DNA of 60,922 nt from Acidobacteriota bacterium. Lineage in GTDB: Bacteria > Acidobacteriota > Terriglobia > Bryobacterales > Bryobacteraceae. Below the pieces are notes generated by a model, which saw nothing but the letters and a program-made list of their open reading frames with translations, was not told the DNA's origin and made no database searches. Shown here one piece after another: positions 50,996 to 60,173 of the stretch; the stretch's first letter is position 1, and each line of letters begins with the position of its first letter. The stretch is from contig JAPKYX010000181.1 in the NCBI GenBank assembly GCA_026394075.1, positions 1-60,922 of the forward strand. The letters run 5' to 3'. Position numbers and translations under genes: made by a program.

Positions 50996-52315
50996 CTAAG
51001 CCTCCGCCCCACCCAGTTGCGGCTGCCGCACGCCCACCGTGTCGGCCGGGGATGAGTCAAGTGGGGTGACCGAATCAAGGAACATCCAGCAAATGGCGGC
51101 TACCACGTAGATGCCGGCGGAGATGTAGAACGTCAAGTCCCAGTTGGAGCCCGAGATGTTGGTCAGCCAGCCGATGAAGACCGGCGCCACGGCTCCAGCC
51201 AGGTTGCCCATCATGTTCATGGAGCCTGACAGCGTACCGGCGAACTTGCCGCCCACGTCCATTGCTGCGCCCCAAGCCGGGGGCATCACCAGGTCGTTGA
51301 AGAAGCTGGCCATCGAGATCGCCAGCAAGGCCATGTTGGGGTCGGCGATCTTGGTGGAATAGATCAGCATGGCGGAGGCGCCCAAGGTGCCGCACAAAGC
51401 CAGCGCGCGCCGGCCCTTGCGTTCGGATCCCAGGCGGCGGCTCACCCAAGGAGTGATAAAGCCGCTCAACAGGCAGCCCCAACCACCCAGGAACAGCGGC
51501 AGACCGGAGGCGATGAAGCTCTTCTGCATCGACATGCCGCGGACATCGGCCAGATACGTCGGCAGCCAAGTGATGTAGAAGTACCAGCCGTAGGAGACGC
51601 AGAAGTAGGCGATCCACATCAGCCATACTGAGCCGGAGCCCGCAAACCGCGCCCAGGGGACGTTGTGGTCGCCGGTCATGCGGCTGTTGTCACCGATGGC
51701 GTCCAGTTCGCCCTGGTTGACGCTGGGGTGATCCTTGGGCTGGTCCCGATACCAGCGGTAGAAGAAGACGGACCAGAGCAGGCCGATTACCCCAAACAGC
51801 ATAAAGGCCTGCCGCCAGGTGAGAAACCACATCACCATAACGACGATGCTGCCGGTGAAGGCGCCACCCCAGCGGGCCGCCATCCACAGGATGCCCTGGG
51901 CGCGGACCCGTTCGTTTGGCGGCAGCCAGATGGTGAAGATCTTGGTGATGTTGGGGAATGCGCCCGCTTCGCCGATGCCGAACAGGAAACGCGTGATGAT
52001 CAGCGAGGTCCGGTTGAAGACGAAGCCCGTGGCGGCCGTGAACACGCTCCACCAAACGACGATGCGCGTGATGGTGGTGCGGGTACCGTAGATGTCGCCC
52101 AGCCAGCCGGTGGGAATCTCAAACAGCGCATAGCTTAGGGCAAAAGCGCTGAAGACCACCCCCATCTCGGCATTGTTCAACCCCAGATCCTTCGCAATGA
52201 AGGGCCGGAAGTTGGAGATGCAGACGCGGTCAATATAGGTGATCACCACCAGCACGATGGCAAACAGCACCACCTGGTAGCGGACGAAGGAGGGCTTCAT
52301 CGGATTATTCGGCAT
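50996..52315 (-). CDS. MFS transporter, anion:cation symporter type
   Basis: 439 residues with 12 helices. The N-terminus YIDRVCISNFRPFIAKDLGLNNAEMGVVFSAFALSYALFEIPTGWLGD and GIGEAGAFPNITKIFTIWLPPNERVRAQG are typical of the ACS family (hexuronate, glucarate, phthalate and similar acids). It probably imports an organic acid with protons. The start overlaps the cutA end by 11 nt, so cutA and this gene are co-transcribed. Confidence 0.9.
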   Translation of the reverse strand: MPNNPMKPSFVRYQVVLFAIVLVVITYIDRVCISNFRPFIAKDLGLNNAEMGVVFSAFALSYALFEIPTGWLGDIYGTRTTITRIVVWWSVFTAATGFVFNRTSLIITRFLFGIGEAGAFPNITKIFTIWLPPNERVRAQGILWMAARWGGAFTGSIVVMVMWFLTWRQAFMLFGVIGLLWSVFFYRWYRDQPKDHPSVNQGELDAIGDNSRMTGDHNVPWARFAGSGSVWLMWIAYFCVSYGWYFYITWLPTYLADVRGMSMQKSFIASGLPLFLGGWGCLLSGFITPWVSRRLGSERKGRRALALCGTLGASAMLIYSTKIADPNMALLAISMASFFNDLVMPPAWGAAMDVGGKFAGTLSGSMNMMGNLAGAVAPVFIGWLTNISGSNWDLTFYISAGIYVVAAICWMFLDSVTPLDSSPADTVGVRQPQLGGAEA

Positions 52316-52637
52316 GAGAGAGATCGGTTTCCTTATCGAGCCAGTCTAGGTACCCGGGGCTGCCATCGACGACCGGCAAAGCAATGATTTCAGGGAGTTC
52401 GTAGGGGTGCAGACGCTCCAGCGCAGCGCGCAGGGCGGGGAAGTGTTCGCGGCGGGTCTTGATGATCAGCATCAGTTCCGGACTATTTTCCACGGCCCCC
52501 TGCCAGCGGTACACGCTCAAGACGCCGCTAACGATATTGACACAGGCCGCCAGGCGTTGCTCCACCAATGCGGAGGCCAGACGCTGGGCATCTTCGGCCG
52601 TGGGGCACGTGCAATAAACGACGATTTTGTCCGTCAT
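52305..52637 (-). CDS. cutA: CutA divalent-cation tolerance protein
   Basis: 110 residues, full length. The trimeric CutA fold is marked by VVYCTCPTAEDAQRLASALVEQRLAACVNI, VYRWQGAVENSPELMLIIKTRREHFPAL and YELPEIIALPV. The family is linked to copper tolerance, although its exact role is unsettled. It is upstream of and overlaps the MFS gene. Confidence 0.94.
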   Translation of the reverse strand: MTDKIVVYCTCPTAEDAQRLASALVEQRLAACVNIVSGVLSVYRWQGAVENSPELMLIIKTRREHFPALRAALERLHPYELPEIIALPVVDGSPGYLDWLDKETDLSHAE

Positions 52638-52710
52638 CGGATCCGCTTCATTTCAAGGTGGTTGCCTTTAGATAGCAAAGAGGATTATAAACAAGAGACG
52701 GACCATTGTC

Positions 52711-53043
52711 TTGAAGCCTCTTGTTCGCCCTCTTCTTTATTCGGTGATCGCCCTGGCGGCTAGTGCTTACGCCATCCTGGCACTGACTGGGCCCGAGGGT
52801 GTTTCCTCACTCCTGGCGAAGTGGGATCAGATCCGGCAACTGGAGCAGGAAAACAACACCATCCGCACCCGGATCGCCGAAAAGCGGAAGCGGATCCTGA
52901 TGCTGGAAGAACAGCGCGACGCCATCGACATCGAAGTCCGGCGCGAGTTGCAGCAACTGCGGAAGAACGAAAAAGTATTGATTCTGGAAGGCCAGCGCAA
53001 GCCCTCCGCTCCAGCCGAACCCACCCCACCGGCCTCCAACTAG
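52711..53043 (+). CDS. FtsB/DivIC-like septum formation protein
   Basis: 110 residues from TTG 52711. One membrane helix (about 6-26) is followed by a coiled coil (about 35-90; KWDQIRQLEQENNTIRTRIAEKRKRI) with the LEQ/RREL pattern of FtsB/DivIC proteins that act at the division septum, then a Pro-rich tail. TATAAA at about 52686 may be part of its promoter. Alternative start codons close by cannot be excluded. Confidence 0.78.
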   Translation: MKPLVRPLLYSVIALAASAYAILALTGPEGVSSLLAKWDQIRQLEQENNTIRTRIAEKRKRILMLEEQRDAIDIEVRRELQQLRKNEKVLILEGQRKPSAPAEPTPPASN

Positions 53044-53048
53044 CCTGT

Positions 53049-53062
53049 CTCCCGCCGGGGAG
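53049..53062 (+). terminator. Weak hairpin after the FtsB-like gene
   Basis: CTCCC (53049-53053) pairs with GGGAG (53058-53062) around a 4-nt loop. No T-run follows, so it is a tentative call. Confidence 0.3.
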
Positions 53063-53167
53063 GGTCAAGCATGACGAGAGTGTCCATTTTGCTTGTTTGT
53101 CAACATTTGTTCACACAGTCTTGACCTGAATGAAGGAACCGGGTGGTACTTTTTCAAGGTAGGACTT

Positions 53168-56100
53168 ATGAAGCATCTCTATTCTTGTTTGGTTTCCCTG
53201 TGTGTTTTTTCCCTCGCAGCCTGGGCGCAGTTTGACTCGGCCGCCGTGCTTGGCACCATTCGCGACGCCAAGGGCGGAGCCATTGCGGGCGCTGCGGTGA
53301 CGCTGAAGAACAACGACACCGGCATCACCGCCAAGGCCACCACCGATTCCAATGGCGACTATCTGTTCCCCACGGCCAAGATCGGCAGCTACCGGGTGAG
53401 CGCCGAGAGCGCGGGCTTCTCCACCGCCGTGGCCGACAAAGTGACGTTGACCGTCAACGCCCGCCAGCGCGTCGATCTGGTGCTGCAAGTGGGTACGGTC
53501 TCTGAGATTGTGAATGTCACCGAGACCACCCCGCTGCTTGAGGGCGAAAGCTCCTCCAAGGGGCAGGTGATCGGGCAGAAGCAACTGGTGAACCTGCCGC
53601 TGCTGGGCCGCTCCTACGCCAACTTGGCGCTGCTGGTGCCGGGCGTGCGTCAGTCGCAGGTGGGCAACCAGGGCGACATCGCGTTCCGGCGCGAAGGCTC
53701 CTACAACGTCAACGGTCTGCGCAGCGTGTTCAACAACTTTCTGCTGGATGGCGTGGACAACAACTTCTACGGCACCACCAACCAGGGCTTCTCGAACCAG
53801 GCCATTCAGCCCTCGCCCGATTCGGTGGCGGAGTTCCGGATGTCCATCAATGCCTATTCGGCCGAATATGGCCGCACCGGCGGCGCGGTGATGAACGTGG
53901 CCTCGCGCTCCGGCACCAATGAGTTTCATGGCGGAGTCTGGAACTTCCTGCAGAACACGCAGATGAATGCCTATGGCTTCTTCCGTCCGCGCGATGCGGT
54001 CGGCCGGGAGTTCCCCAAGCCGCAGGTGAACCGCAACCAGTTTGGGTTCGTGTTCGGCGGCCCGATCATCAAGAACAAGACCTTCTTTTTTGCCGACTAC
54101 GAAGGCAGCCGCTGGATCCAGTCGCCGTTTGGACAGGCGACCATCCCGACCGTGGCACAGCGTGATGGCGTGCTGACCACCACCACCCGGATCCCCTACA
54201 CCTACACCGACGCGGATGGCAGGCAGGTTGCCGCCGGCGCTGTTTTTAACCCCGGTGAGCGCGTGCCGCAGACGGCCTTTGCGCGCCGCGTGCTGCGTGA
54301 ACTGCCCGCGCCGAATCTGCCCGGTGCCGCCAACATCTACGCGGGCCCGGTCCGCAATCAGTTGGACGAGGACAAGGGTGCCATCAAGGTTGACCACACC
54401 ATCTCCGAGAAATTGCAGACCTTCTTCCGTTATTCACAACGCCGTCAGAACGTCATTCAACCCGGCTTGATCACCGGCTTTTCGGGTGGCAATGCGATCG
54501 GGACACTGGATGTCTTCAACCAGCAGGGCATCTTTGGCGCGACGTGGGCCAAGTCTCCCAGCGAAGTGCTGGAGTACCGCTTTGCAGTGACGCGGCTGGG
54601 CATGGACCGTCTGCCGGCTCTGGTCGGGGGCCCGTCCATGCGCGAGTTGTTCGGCATCACCGGACTGCCGGAAGGTCCGCGCATCCAGGGCGGCATCACT
54701 CCGCAGGATATTGCCGGCTTTGCCCGCATTGGGCGCCAGTCCACGAACCCGCAGGCGCAGTTCCCCACCACCATCAACAGCCGTCTCAACATGACCAAGC
54801 TGGCCGGAGCCCATTCGATGAAGTTCGGCTACGAACTACTGTGGCTGGGCATCTTGGTGGACGACACCAATCCGCTCTACGGCATCGATGCCTACGGCGG
54901 CAACTTTACCGGTTCCGCGCTGGGTGACTTCTACATCGGCGCGCGTTCCAGCTATCAGTTGGCCACCCAGATCCAGGCCCGCACCCGGCAGCAAGCGCAC
55001 TGGTGGTACTTCCAGGACGACTGGAAGGTGAACAGCAAGTTGACCCTGAACATGGGCCTCCGCTACGAACTGACCAGCCCCATGTATACGGCCGATAACC
55101 GTCAGGCCAACTTCGATCCCGGCACCCGTCAACTGGTGCTGGCGAAAGATGGCGGCATCACCGATCGCTCCCTGCGCGATCTCGATAAGAACAACTTTGC
55201 CCCCCGCATTGGCGCGGCCTATCAGCTGGGCAAAAAGATCGTGCTCCGCGGCGGCTATGGCTTGGGTTACAACTACTGGAACCGCATGGCTTCGGCCGAA
55301 GTGATGGGCACCAATGCGCCGTTCGTCACCCGGTTCTCCCAACAGCAGGGTGCCAATGCCCTCGGCAACGTCTGTGCGGGCAATACGTTTGCCAACTGCT
55401 TCCGCCGGACGCAGGATGGTTATCCCACGGGCCTGCCCAGCAACGTCATTCTCTACATGCAGCGCAACATGCCGTTCGGCTACATCCAGAACTGGCACTT
55501 CACCATGCAGTACAGCCTGACCAGCAAGACGCTGCTCGATGTCGCTTATGTGGGCAACAAGGGCAGCCTGCTGCCGCTCCTGGGTGACTTCAACCAGGCC
55601 CGTCCGATCACGGCGGCGGAACTTGCCGCGGGCCAGACGCCTCTGGGCACGCTGAATGCGCGGCGGCCTTATCAGGGCTTCGGCAACATTACGGGCGTGG
55701 TCCCCACGGGCTTCTCAAACTACAACGGCCTGCAGGTGAAATTTGAGCACCGCGGCCGGGATCTGATCTTCTTGAACTCCTTCACCTACGCCAAGGCCAT
55801 CGACAACGTGGGCCAGGTGCTGGAGACCACCAACGGCGGTTCGCCCAATCCGCAGGACATCAACAACCCCAACAACGACAAGGGGCCGTCCAGCTTCGAC
55901 CAGCGCTTCAACAACACCTCCAGCCTGGTGTGGACCATGCCGTTCGGCCGTGGGCAACGCTTCGGCAAGAGCATGAATGCGGTACTGGATGCCTTGATCG
56001 GCGGGTGGCAGGCGTCTTCCACCGTCTCGCTGAACAGCGGTCAGCCGCTCAACATCCGTTATGGCGATACGCAGGCCTTCCTGTCGGACGGCCAGGCGGA

Positions 56101-56485
56101 CTTCCTGGGCAACGTCGCGCTGCGTCCCAACTATGTCGGTGGGGACTTGGTGCTGCCCTCCAGCGACCCCCGCCGCCAGAACCTGCAGCAGTATCTCAAC
56201 CCCGATGCCGTGGCCATCGCCACCGCTGCGGCCCCATTCGGCAATCTAGGCCGCAATCGGGTTTACGGCTTCCCGCTCTATCAGACGGACTTGTCGATCC
56301 AGAAGAACTTCAAGATCCCGATGAATGAAGTGTCGCGCCTGAACTTCCGGGCCGAATTCTTCAACCTGTTCAACAAGACCAACTTCAACGCACCGCAAGT
56401 GGACCGCCGCAACGGTGCCTTTGGACGCGTGACGTCGACGTTTGACCCACGGCTGATCCAGCTGGCGCTGAAGTTTACCTTCTAA
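53168..56485 (+). CDS. Oar-like TonB-dependent outer-membrane receptor, second copy
   Basis: 1105 residues from ATG 53168 (MKHLYSCLVSLCVFSLAAWAQ); the frame open to 53093 adds no signal. Domain order matches the receptor at 24596: carboxypeptidase-regulatory domain (about 25-105, LGTIRDAKGGAIAGAAVTLKN), plug (about 115-240, NLPLLGRSYANLALLVPG, FLLDGVDNNFYG), and a beta-barrel to the C-terminal aromatic end (QLALKFTF). AGG lies just before ATG. It differs strongly from the first receptor in the barrel, so ligands should differ. No partner transporter adjoins it. Confidence 0.92.
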   Translation: MKHLYSCLVSLCVFSLAAWAQFDSAAVLGTIRDAKGGAIAGAAVTLKNNDTGITAKATTDSNGDYLFPTAKIGSYRVSAESAGFSTAVADKVTLTVNARQRVDLVLQVGTVSEIVNVTETTPLLEGESSSKGQVIGQKQLVNLPLLGRSYANLALLVPGVRQSQVGNQGDIAFRREGSYNVNGLRSVFNNFLLDGVDNNFYGTTNQGFSNQAIQPSPDSVAEFRMSINAYSAEYGRTGGAVMNVASRSGTNEFHGGVWNFLQNTQMNAYGFFRPRDAVGREFPKPQVNRNQFGFVFGGPIIKNKTFFFADYEGSRWIQSPFGQATIPTVAQRDGVLTTTTRIPYTYTDADGRQVAAGAVFNPGERVPQTAFARRVLRELPAPNLPGAANIYAGPVRNQLDEDKGAIKVDHTISEKLQTFFRYSQRRQNVIQPGLITGFSGGNAIGTLDVFNQQGIFGATWAKSPSEVLEYRFAVTRLGMDRLPALVGGPSMRELFGITGLPEGPRIQGGITPQDIAGFARIGRQSTNPQAQFPTTINSRLNMTKLAGAHSMKFGYELLWLGILVDDTNPLYGIDAYGGNFTGSALGDFYIGARSSYQLATQIQARTRQQAHWWYFQDDWKVNSKLTLNMGLRYELTSPMYTADNRQANFDPGTRQLVLAKDGGITDRSLRDLDKNNFAPRIGAAYQLGKKIVLRGGYGLGYNYWNRMASAEVMGTNAPFVTRFSQQQGANALGNVCAGNTFANCFRRTQDGYPTGLPSNVILYMQRNMPFGYIQNWHFTMQYSLTSKTLLDVAYVGNKGSLLPLLGDFNQARPITAAELAAGQTPLGTLNARRPYQGFGNITGVVPTGFSNYNGLQVKFEHRGRDLIFLNSFTYAKAIDNVGQVLETTNGGSPNPQDINNPNNDKGPSSFDQRFNNTSSLVWTMPFGRGQRFGKSMNAVLDALIGGWQASSTVSLNSGQPLNIRYGDTQAFLSDGQADFLGNVALRPNYVGGDLVLPSSDPRRQNLQQYLNPDAVAIATAAAPFGNLGRNRVYGFPLYQTDLSIQKNFKIPMNEVSRLNFRAEFFNLFNKTNFNAPQVDRRNGAFGRVTSTFDPRLIQLALKFTF

Positions 56486-56525
56486 CGCAACCCCGCGCCG
56501 TCCTCGATTCAGCGGATACTGGAGT

Positions 56526-57377
56526 TTGGGACAGCGTGTCTTGATCATTGGTGCCGGCCTGGCCGGCTTGACCGCCGCGCGAGCGTTAACCTCGCGCGGC
56601 GTTTCTGTTGTGGTGCTCGACAAAGGCCGGCGGCCCGGCGGGCGGATGGCCACGCGGAGGCTCGGCGAGGCGACGTTTGACCATGGCGCGCAGTTCTTCA
56701 CCGTCCGCTCCCCGGAGTTCGCCGCGCTGATGGCTGAATGGCCGGTGCGCGAATGGTGCCGCGGATTCTCGGGTGACGATGGCCATCCGCGGTTTATTGC
56801 GCCGGGTGGGATGAACTCGATCACCGGGCAGATGGCGCGTGGCCTGGACGTGCGCTGTGAGGTTCAAGTGACGAAGCTCGCACCCATGATGGACGGCTTC
56901 GACTCCGCCATCCTCACCGCCCCGGTGCCGCAGTCTCTCGCCATGCTGGACGAGCCAGTGCCAGAGCTGGAAGCCATTGAGTACGACCGCTGCCTGGCGC
57001 TGATGCTCCGCAACGCCGAGCAAGACTTACCGTCTCCCGGAGCCATCCAGACCCTCGATGGCGAGCCAGTCTCCTGGATCGCCGACAACCACGCCAAAGG
57101 CGTCTCTGGCGAACCACGCGCGATCACCATCCACGCCGGGCCGGAGTTCAGCCTGCGCCATTGGGAGACGCCGGAAGAAGACGTGGTGGCGTTACTGGCA
57201 ACAGGTAGTTTCACCGAGTACAAGCTCCACCGCTGGAAGTTCGCCAAGCCCCGGGTGCTCTATCCGGAGCGCTGCTACCGCCGTGGCAACATCGTCTTTG
57301 CCGGTGATGCGTTTGGGGAAGCTCGCGTGGAAGGTGCAGTGCTGTCGGGTCTGGCGGCTGCAGAGGCGCTGGACTAA
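56526..57377 (+). CDS. FAD-dependent renalase-like amine oxidase family protein
   Basis: 283 residues from TTG 56526. The N-terminal FAD-binding LIIGAGLAGLTAARAL, VVLDKGRRPGGRMATRR (GGR motif) and a C-terminal GNIVFAGDAFGEARVEGAVLSGLAAAEAL match the short renalase-like amine oxidase group. The family oxidises reduced nicotinamide isomers or amines; substrate is not clear here. GATACT lies 5 nt before the TTG, so the start may be leaderless. Convergent with metW, 9 bp apart. Confidence 0.85.
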   Translation: MGQRVLIIGAGLAGLTAARALTSRGVSVVVLDKGRRPGGRMATRRLGEATFDHGAQFFTVRSPEFAALMAEWPVREWCRGFSGDDGHPRFIAPGGMNSITGQMARGLDVRCEVQVTKLAPMMDGFDSAILTAPVPQSLAMLDEPVPELEAIEYDRCLALMLRNAEQDLPSPGAIQTLDGEPVSWIADNHAKGVSGEPRAITIHAGPEFSLRHWETPEEDVVALLATGSFTEYKLHRWKFAKPRVLYPERCYRRGNIVFAGDAFGEARVEGAVLSGLAAAEALD

Positions 57378-57386
57378 GCCAACGCT

Positions 57387-57989
57387 CTACTTCCGCACCA
57401 CAAACACCGCCACCTCCGCCCGCAAGTTCGGCATAGCCGACACGCGGCTGGAACCGGCGAGGAAGATGCGGTGCTCCACGGTCCACTTTTCCGCGGCACA
57501 CAGAGCTTCAAAATCGAGTACCGTCAGCACGTGGATGTTGGGAGATTCGTACCACTTGAAGGGGAACAGGCTGGTGCTGGGGGCGTGGCCCGAGGTCAGC
57601 AACGAGAGCCGCACCGACCAGTGGCCGAAGTTGGGGAAGCCCACCACCATGCGGTGTCCCACGCGCAGCATCTCGCGCAGGATCGTTACCGGATTGCCCA
57701 CTTGCTGCAAGGTCTGCGACAGGATCACGTAGTCAAAGGCGCCGTCGGGGTAGTCCGACAGGCTTTGCGCCATGTCGCCCTGGTAGACGCTGGCCCCGCG
57801 CGCGATGGCTTTCTGCACGAGCGCGCGGTCAATCTCGACCCCGCGGGCATCACAGTCCTTGTTGTCCTTCAGCCACGCCAGCAACGCGCCGTCGCCGCAG
57901 CCTAGATCCAACACGCGGGACTTGGGTTCGATGATGTGGCCGATGGTGGCGTAGTCGCGCCGCTCCAATACTTCGCGAACGGTACTCAA
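57387..57989 (-). CDS. metW: Methionine biosynthesis protein MetW
   Basis: 200 residues, class I SAM-methyltransferase fold with VLDLGCGDGALLAWL and the family part VVGFPNFGHWSVR...FPFKWYESPNIHVLTVLDFE. MetW works with MetX in the first step of methionine synthesis. Its ATG overlaps the metX stop by 4 nt. Confidence 0.95.
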   Translation of the reverse strand: MSTVREVLERRDYATIGHIIEPKSRVLDLGCGDGALLAWLKDNKDCDARGVEIDRALVQKAIARGASVYQGDMAQSLSDYPDGAFDYVILSQTLQQVGNPVTILREMLRVGHRMVVGFPNFGHWSVRLSLLTSGHAPSTSLFPFKWYESPNIHVLTVLDFEALCAAEKWTVEHRIFLAGSSRVSAMPNLRAEVAVFVVRK

Positions 57990-59143
57990 CGCGTCACCCG
58001 CTGATAGGTGGATTTCAGGAAGCCCCGCACCAGTTCGGTCTGCTCTTCCACTTCCAACAAGAATGCGTCGTGGCCGTATTGCGAGGAGAGCTCGCAGTAC
58101 GCCACATCGCGATTGCGGCTGCGGAGCGCGCGGACGATCTCTTCGGATTGATAGGGCGGGTACAGCCAGTCCGAACTGAAGCTGACCAGCAGAAACCGGG
58201 CCTCGGCGCGTTCGAGCGCCGCCGGCAGTGACCCGCGGCCGTACGATAGATCGAAGTAGTCCATCGCCTTGGTGATGTAGAGGTAGGAGTTGGCGTCAAA
58301 GCGGTCCACAAACTGGCTGCCGCGGTAGCGCAGATAGCTTTCCACTTCAAACTCGGCCGAGAAGTCAAAGCCGGCGGCCTCGCGCGTCAAGGCCTCGCGG
58401 CCATTCAAGCGCCGTCCAAACTTCTCCTTCATCGACGAATCGCTCATGTAGGTGATGTGGCCCACCATGCGCGCCACGGCGAGGCCGCGGGCGGGAGGCC
58501 GTTGCAGGTAGTAGCTGCCACGGTCCCAATCCGGGTCGGCCATGATGGCCCGCCGGCCCACTTCGTTGAAGGCGATCTGTTGTGCGCTGTGGCGGTGCGT
58601 CGTCGCAATCGGGATCACCGCCGCCACCATCTCCGGATACGCGACCGACCATTCCAGCGCCTGCATGCCGCCCATCGATCCACCAGCGACGGCCAGCAGG
58701 CGCGGGATGCCGATGCGGTCGATCAGCATTTTCTGCAACCGCACAATGTCCGGCACGGTGATCACCGGGAAGGTCATGGCGAACGGCTGACCGGTGGCCG
58801 GGTCGATCGATGACGGGCCGGTGGAGCCCGCGCAGCCGCCCAGGATATTGGAGCAGATGACGCAATAGCGGTCCGTATCAAACGCCTTGCCGGGGCCGAT
58901 CATGTTGTCCCACCAGCCGGGCCGGCCCGTGACGCGGTGGATTCCGGCGGCGTGGGCGTCGCCCGAGAAGGCGTGCGTGATCAGGATGGCGTTGGAGCGG
59001 TTCGCGTTGAGCTCACCGTAGGTCTCAAAAGCAATATCGACCGGCGTCAACACAGAGCCGCAATCAAGCGGCAGCGACTGAAAGCGCTCAACCTGCGTCT
59101 CCACCATTTGGGCATTGGCAATCATTGGAGAATAATCTTTCAT
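57986..59143 (-). CDS. metX: Homoserine O-acyltransferase (MetX)
   Basis: 385 residues of the alpha/beta-hydrolase MetX family: HAFSGDAHAAG, nucleophile S156 in GGSMGGMQALEW, Asp in FSSDWLYPP and His in SQYGHDAFLLE. It activates homoserine for methionine synthesis; acetyl versus succinyl specificity is not decided. Start codon choice is open (ATG 59143, or ATGs six and twelve codons later); TATCAT spans the first ATG, which favours the second. No SAM riboswitch is visible in the 73-bp gap to the divergent ABC gene. Confidence 0.94.
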   Translation of the reverse strand: MKDYSPMIANAQMVETQVERFQSLPLDCGSVLTPVDIAFETYGELNANRSNAILITHAFSGDAHAAGIHRVTGRPGWWDNMIGPGKAFDTDRYCVICSNILGGCAGSTGPSSIDPATGQPFAMTFPVITVPDIVRLQKMLIDRIGIPRLLAVAGGSMGGMQALEWSVAYPEMVAAVIPIATTHRHSAQQIAFNEVGRRAIMADPDWDRGSYYLQRPPARGLAVARMVGHITYMSDSSMKEKFGRRLNGREALTREAAGFDFSAEFEVESYLRYRGSQFVDRFDANSYLYITKAMDYFDLSYGRGSLPAALERAEARFLLVSFSSDWLYPPYQSEEIVRALRSRNRDVAYCELSSQYGHDAFLLEVEEQTELVRGFLKSTYQRVTR

Positions 59144-59202
59144 GATAGCGTCGCCTGCTGGTGAGCAACTGGAAGCCCAAGGTCAGGGCGGAACTGATGC
59201 GC

Positions 59203-59208
59203 TACCAT
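59203..59208 (+). promoter_or_regulatory. -10-like box, leaderless-type start of the ABC transporter genes
   Basis: TACCAT ends 8 nt before ATG 59217; no ribosome site between. Confidence 0.45.
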
Positions 59209-59216
59209 GCTGATCA

Positions 59217-60173
59217 ATGGAGACGGTGCTGGAACTGCGGGGCGTTTCAAAGGACTTTGGCGGAGAGCCTGCCGTCGATGCCGTCAGCCTCTCTCTCGAA
59301 CGCGGTGAGCTCCATTCCCTGTGTGGCCCTTCCGGCTGCGGCAAGACCACTTTGCTGCGGCTGGTGGCTGGTTTTGAGGTGCCAACCGCTGGAGAGATTT
59401 TTCTCAACGGCCGGCTGATCAATCATGAGCCGCCCTACCGCCGCAACGTCACTACCGTCTTTCAGAACTACGCCCTGTTTCCGCACATGACGGTCCAGGG
59501 CAACATCGAGTTCGGCCTGAAGCAAAAGGGTGTGCGTGATCTGGCTGAACCCGTACGCCGGGCGCTGGATCTGGTGCAGTTGACCGGCCTGGAACATCGG
59601 CGGCCGGACCAGCTATCGGGCGGCCAACGGCAGCGTGTGGCCATTGCTCGAGCCTTGGCGTTGGCACCCGAAGTCTTGCTGCTGGACGAACCGTTGTCGG
59701 CGCTGGACCCCAACCTCCGCAAACAGGTCCGGCAGGAACTGAAGGCACTGCAACGCCGCGTGGGCATTACTTTTCTGATGGTGACGCATGACCAGGAGGA
59801 AGCCCTGTCGCTCTCGGACCGCATCACCGTACTGGACCGTGGCCGCCTGCAGCAGACCGGCGCGCCACAGCAGATTTATCTGCGTCCGGCGAATCGCTTT
59901 GTGGCCGATTTTCTGGGCACGGTCAACTGGATCGACGGCATTGGGGTGCGCCCGGAGGCCACCCGGATCAGCCTGGAGCGGCCATCGAATGGGGCCCGCG
60001 TCCGCGCCGGACGGATCTCGGCCTCGACCTTTCTGGGCGATTGTATCCAGCTGGACACTCTGCTGGACTCTGGCGAGCGGTTGACGGCCCAGGTTTCGCG
60101 GATGAATGGCGCTTTCCAGTCCGGCGACCACGTCCATGTCTGGTGGCATCCTGGCGATGAGATCACGCTCTAG
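59217..60173 (+). CDS. potA: ABC transporter ATP-binding protein, PotA-like
   Basis: 318 residues: Walker A CGPSGCGKTT (36-45), Q-loop VFQNYALFPH, signature LSGGQRQR (133-140), Walker B LLLDEP (154-159), then a C-terminal TOBE-like domain (about 230-318). It fits the spermidine/putrescine (PotA) class, supported by a PotB-like permease that begins inside it. It energises uptake at the inner membrane. Similar subunits serve Fe(III) or sulfate uptake, so polyamine is the best guess. SpeA at 16.1 kb is in line with polyamine use. Confidence 0.88.
   Translation: METVLELRGVSKDFGGEPAVDAVSLSLERGELHSLCGPSGCGKTTLLRLVAGFEVPTAGEIFLNGRLINHEPPYRRNVTTVFQNYALFPHMTVQGNIEFGLKQKGVRDLAEPVRRALDLVQLTGLEHRRPDQLSGGQRQRVAIARALALAPEVLLLDEPLSALDPNLRKQVRQELKALQRRVGITFLMVTHDQEEALSLSDRITVLDRGRLQQTGAPQQIYLRPANRFVADFLGTVNWIDGIGVRPEATRISLERPSNGARVRAGRISASTFLGDCIQLDTLLDSGERLTAQVSRMNGAFQSGDHVHVWWHPGDEITL

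Noticed and set aside
59144..59216. SAM riboswitch upstream of metX
   Set aside because: The 73-bp gap is too short and lacks the conserved SAM-I or SAM-II core sequences.
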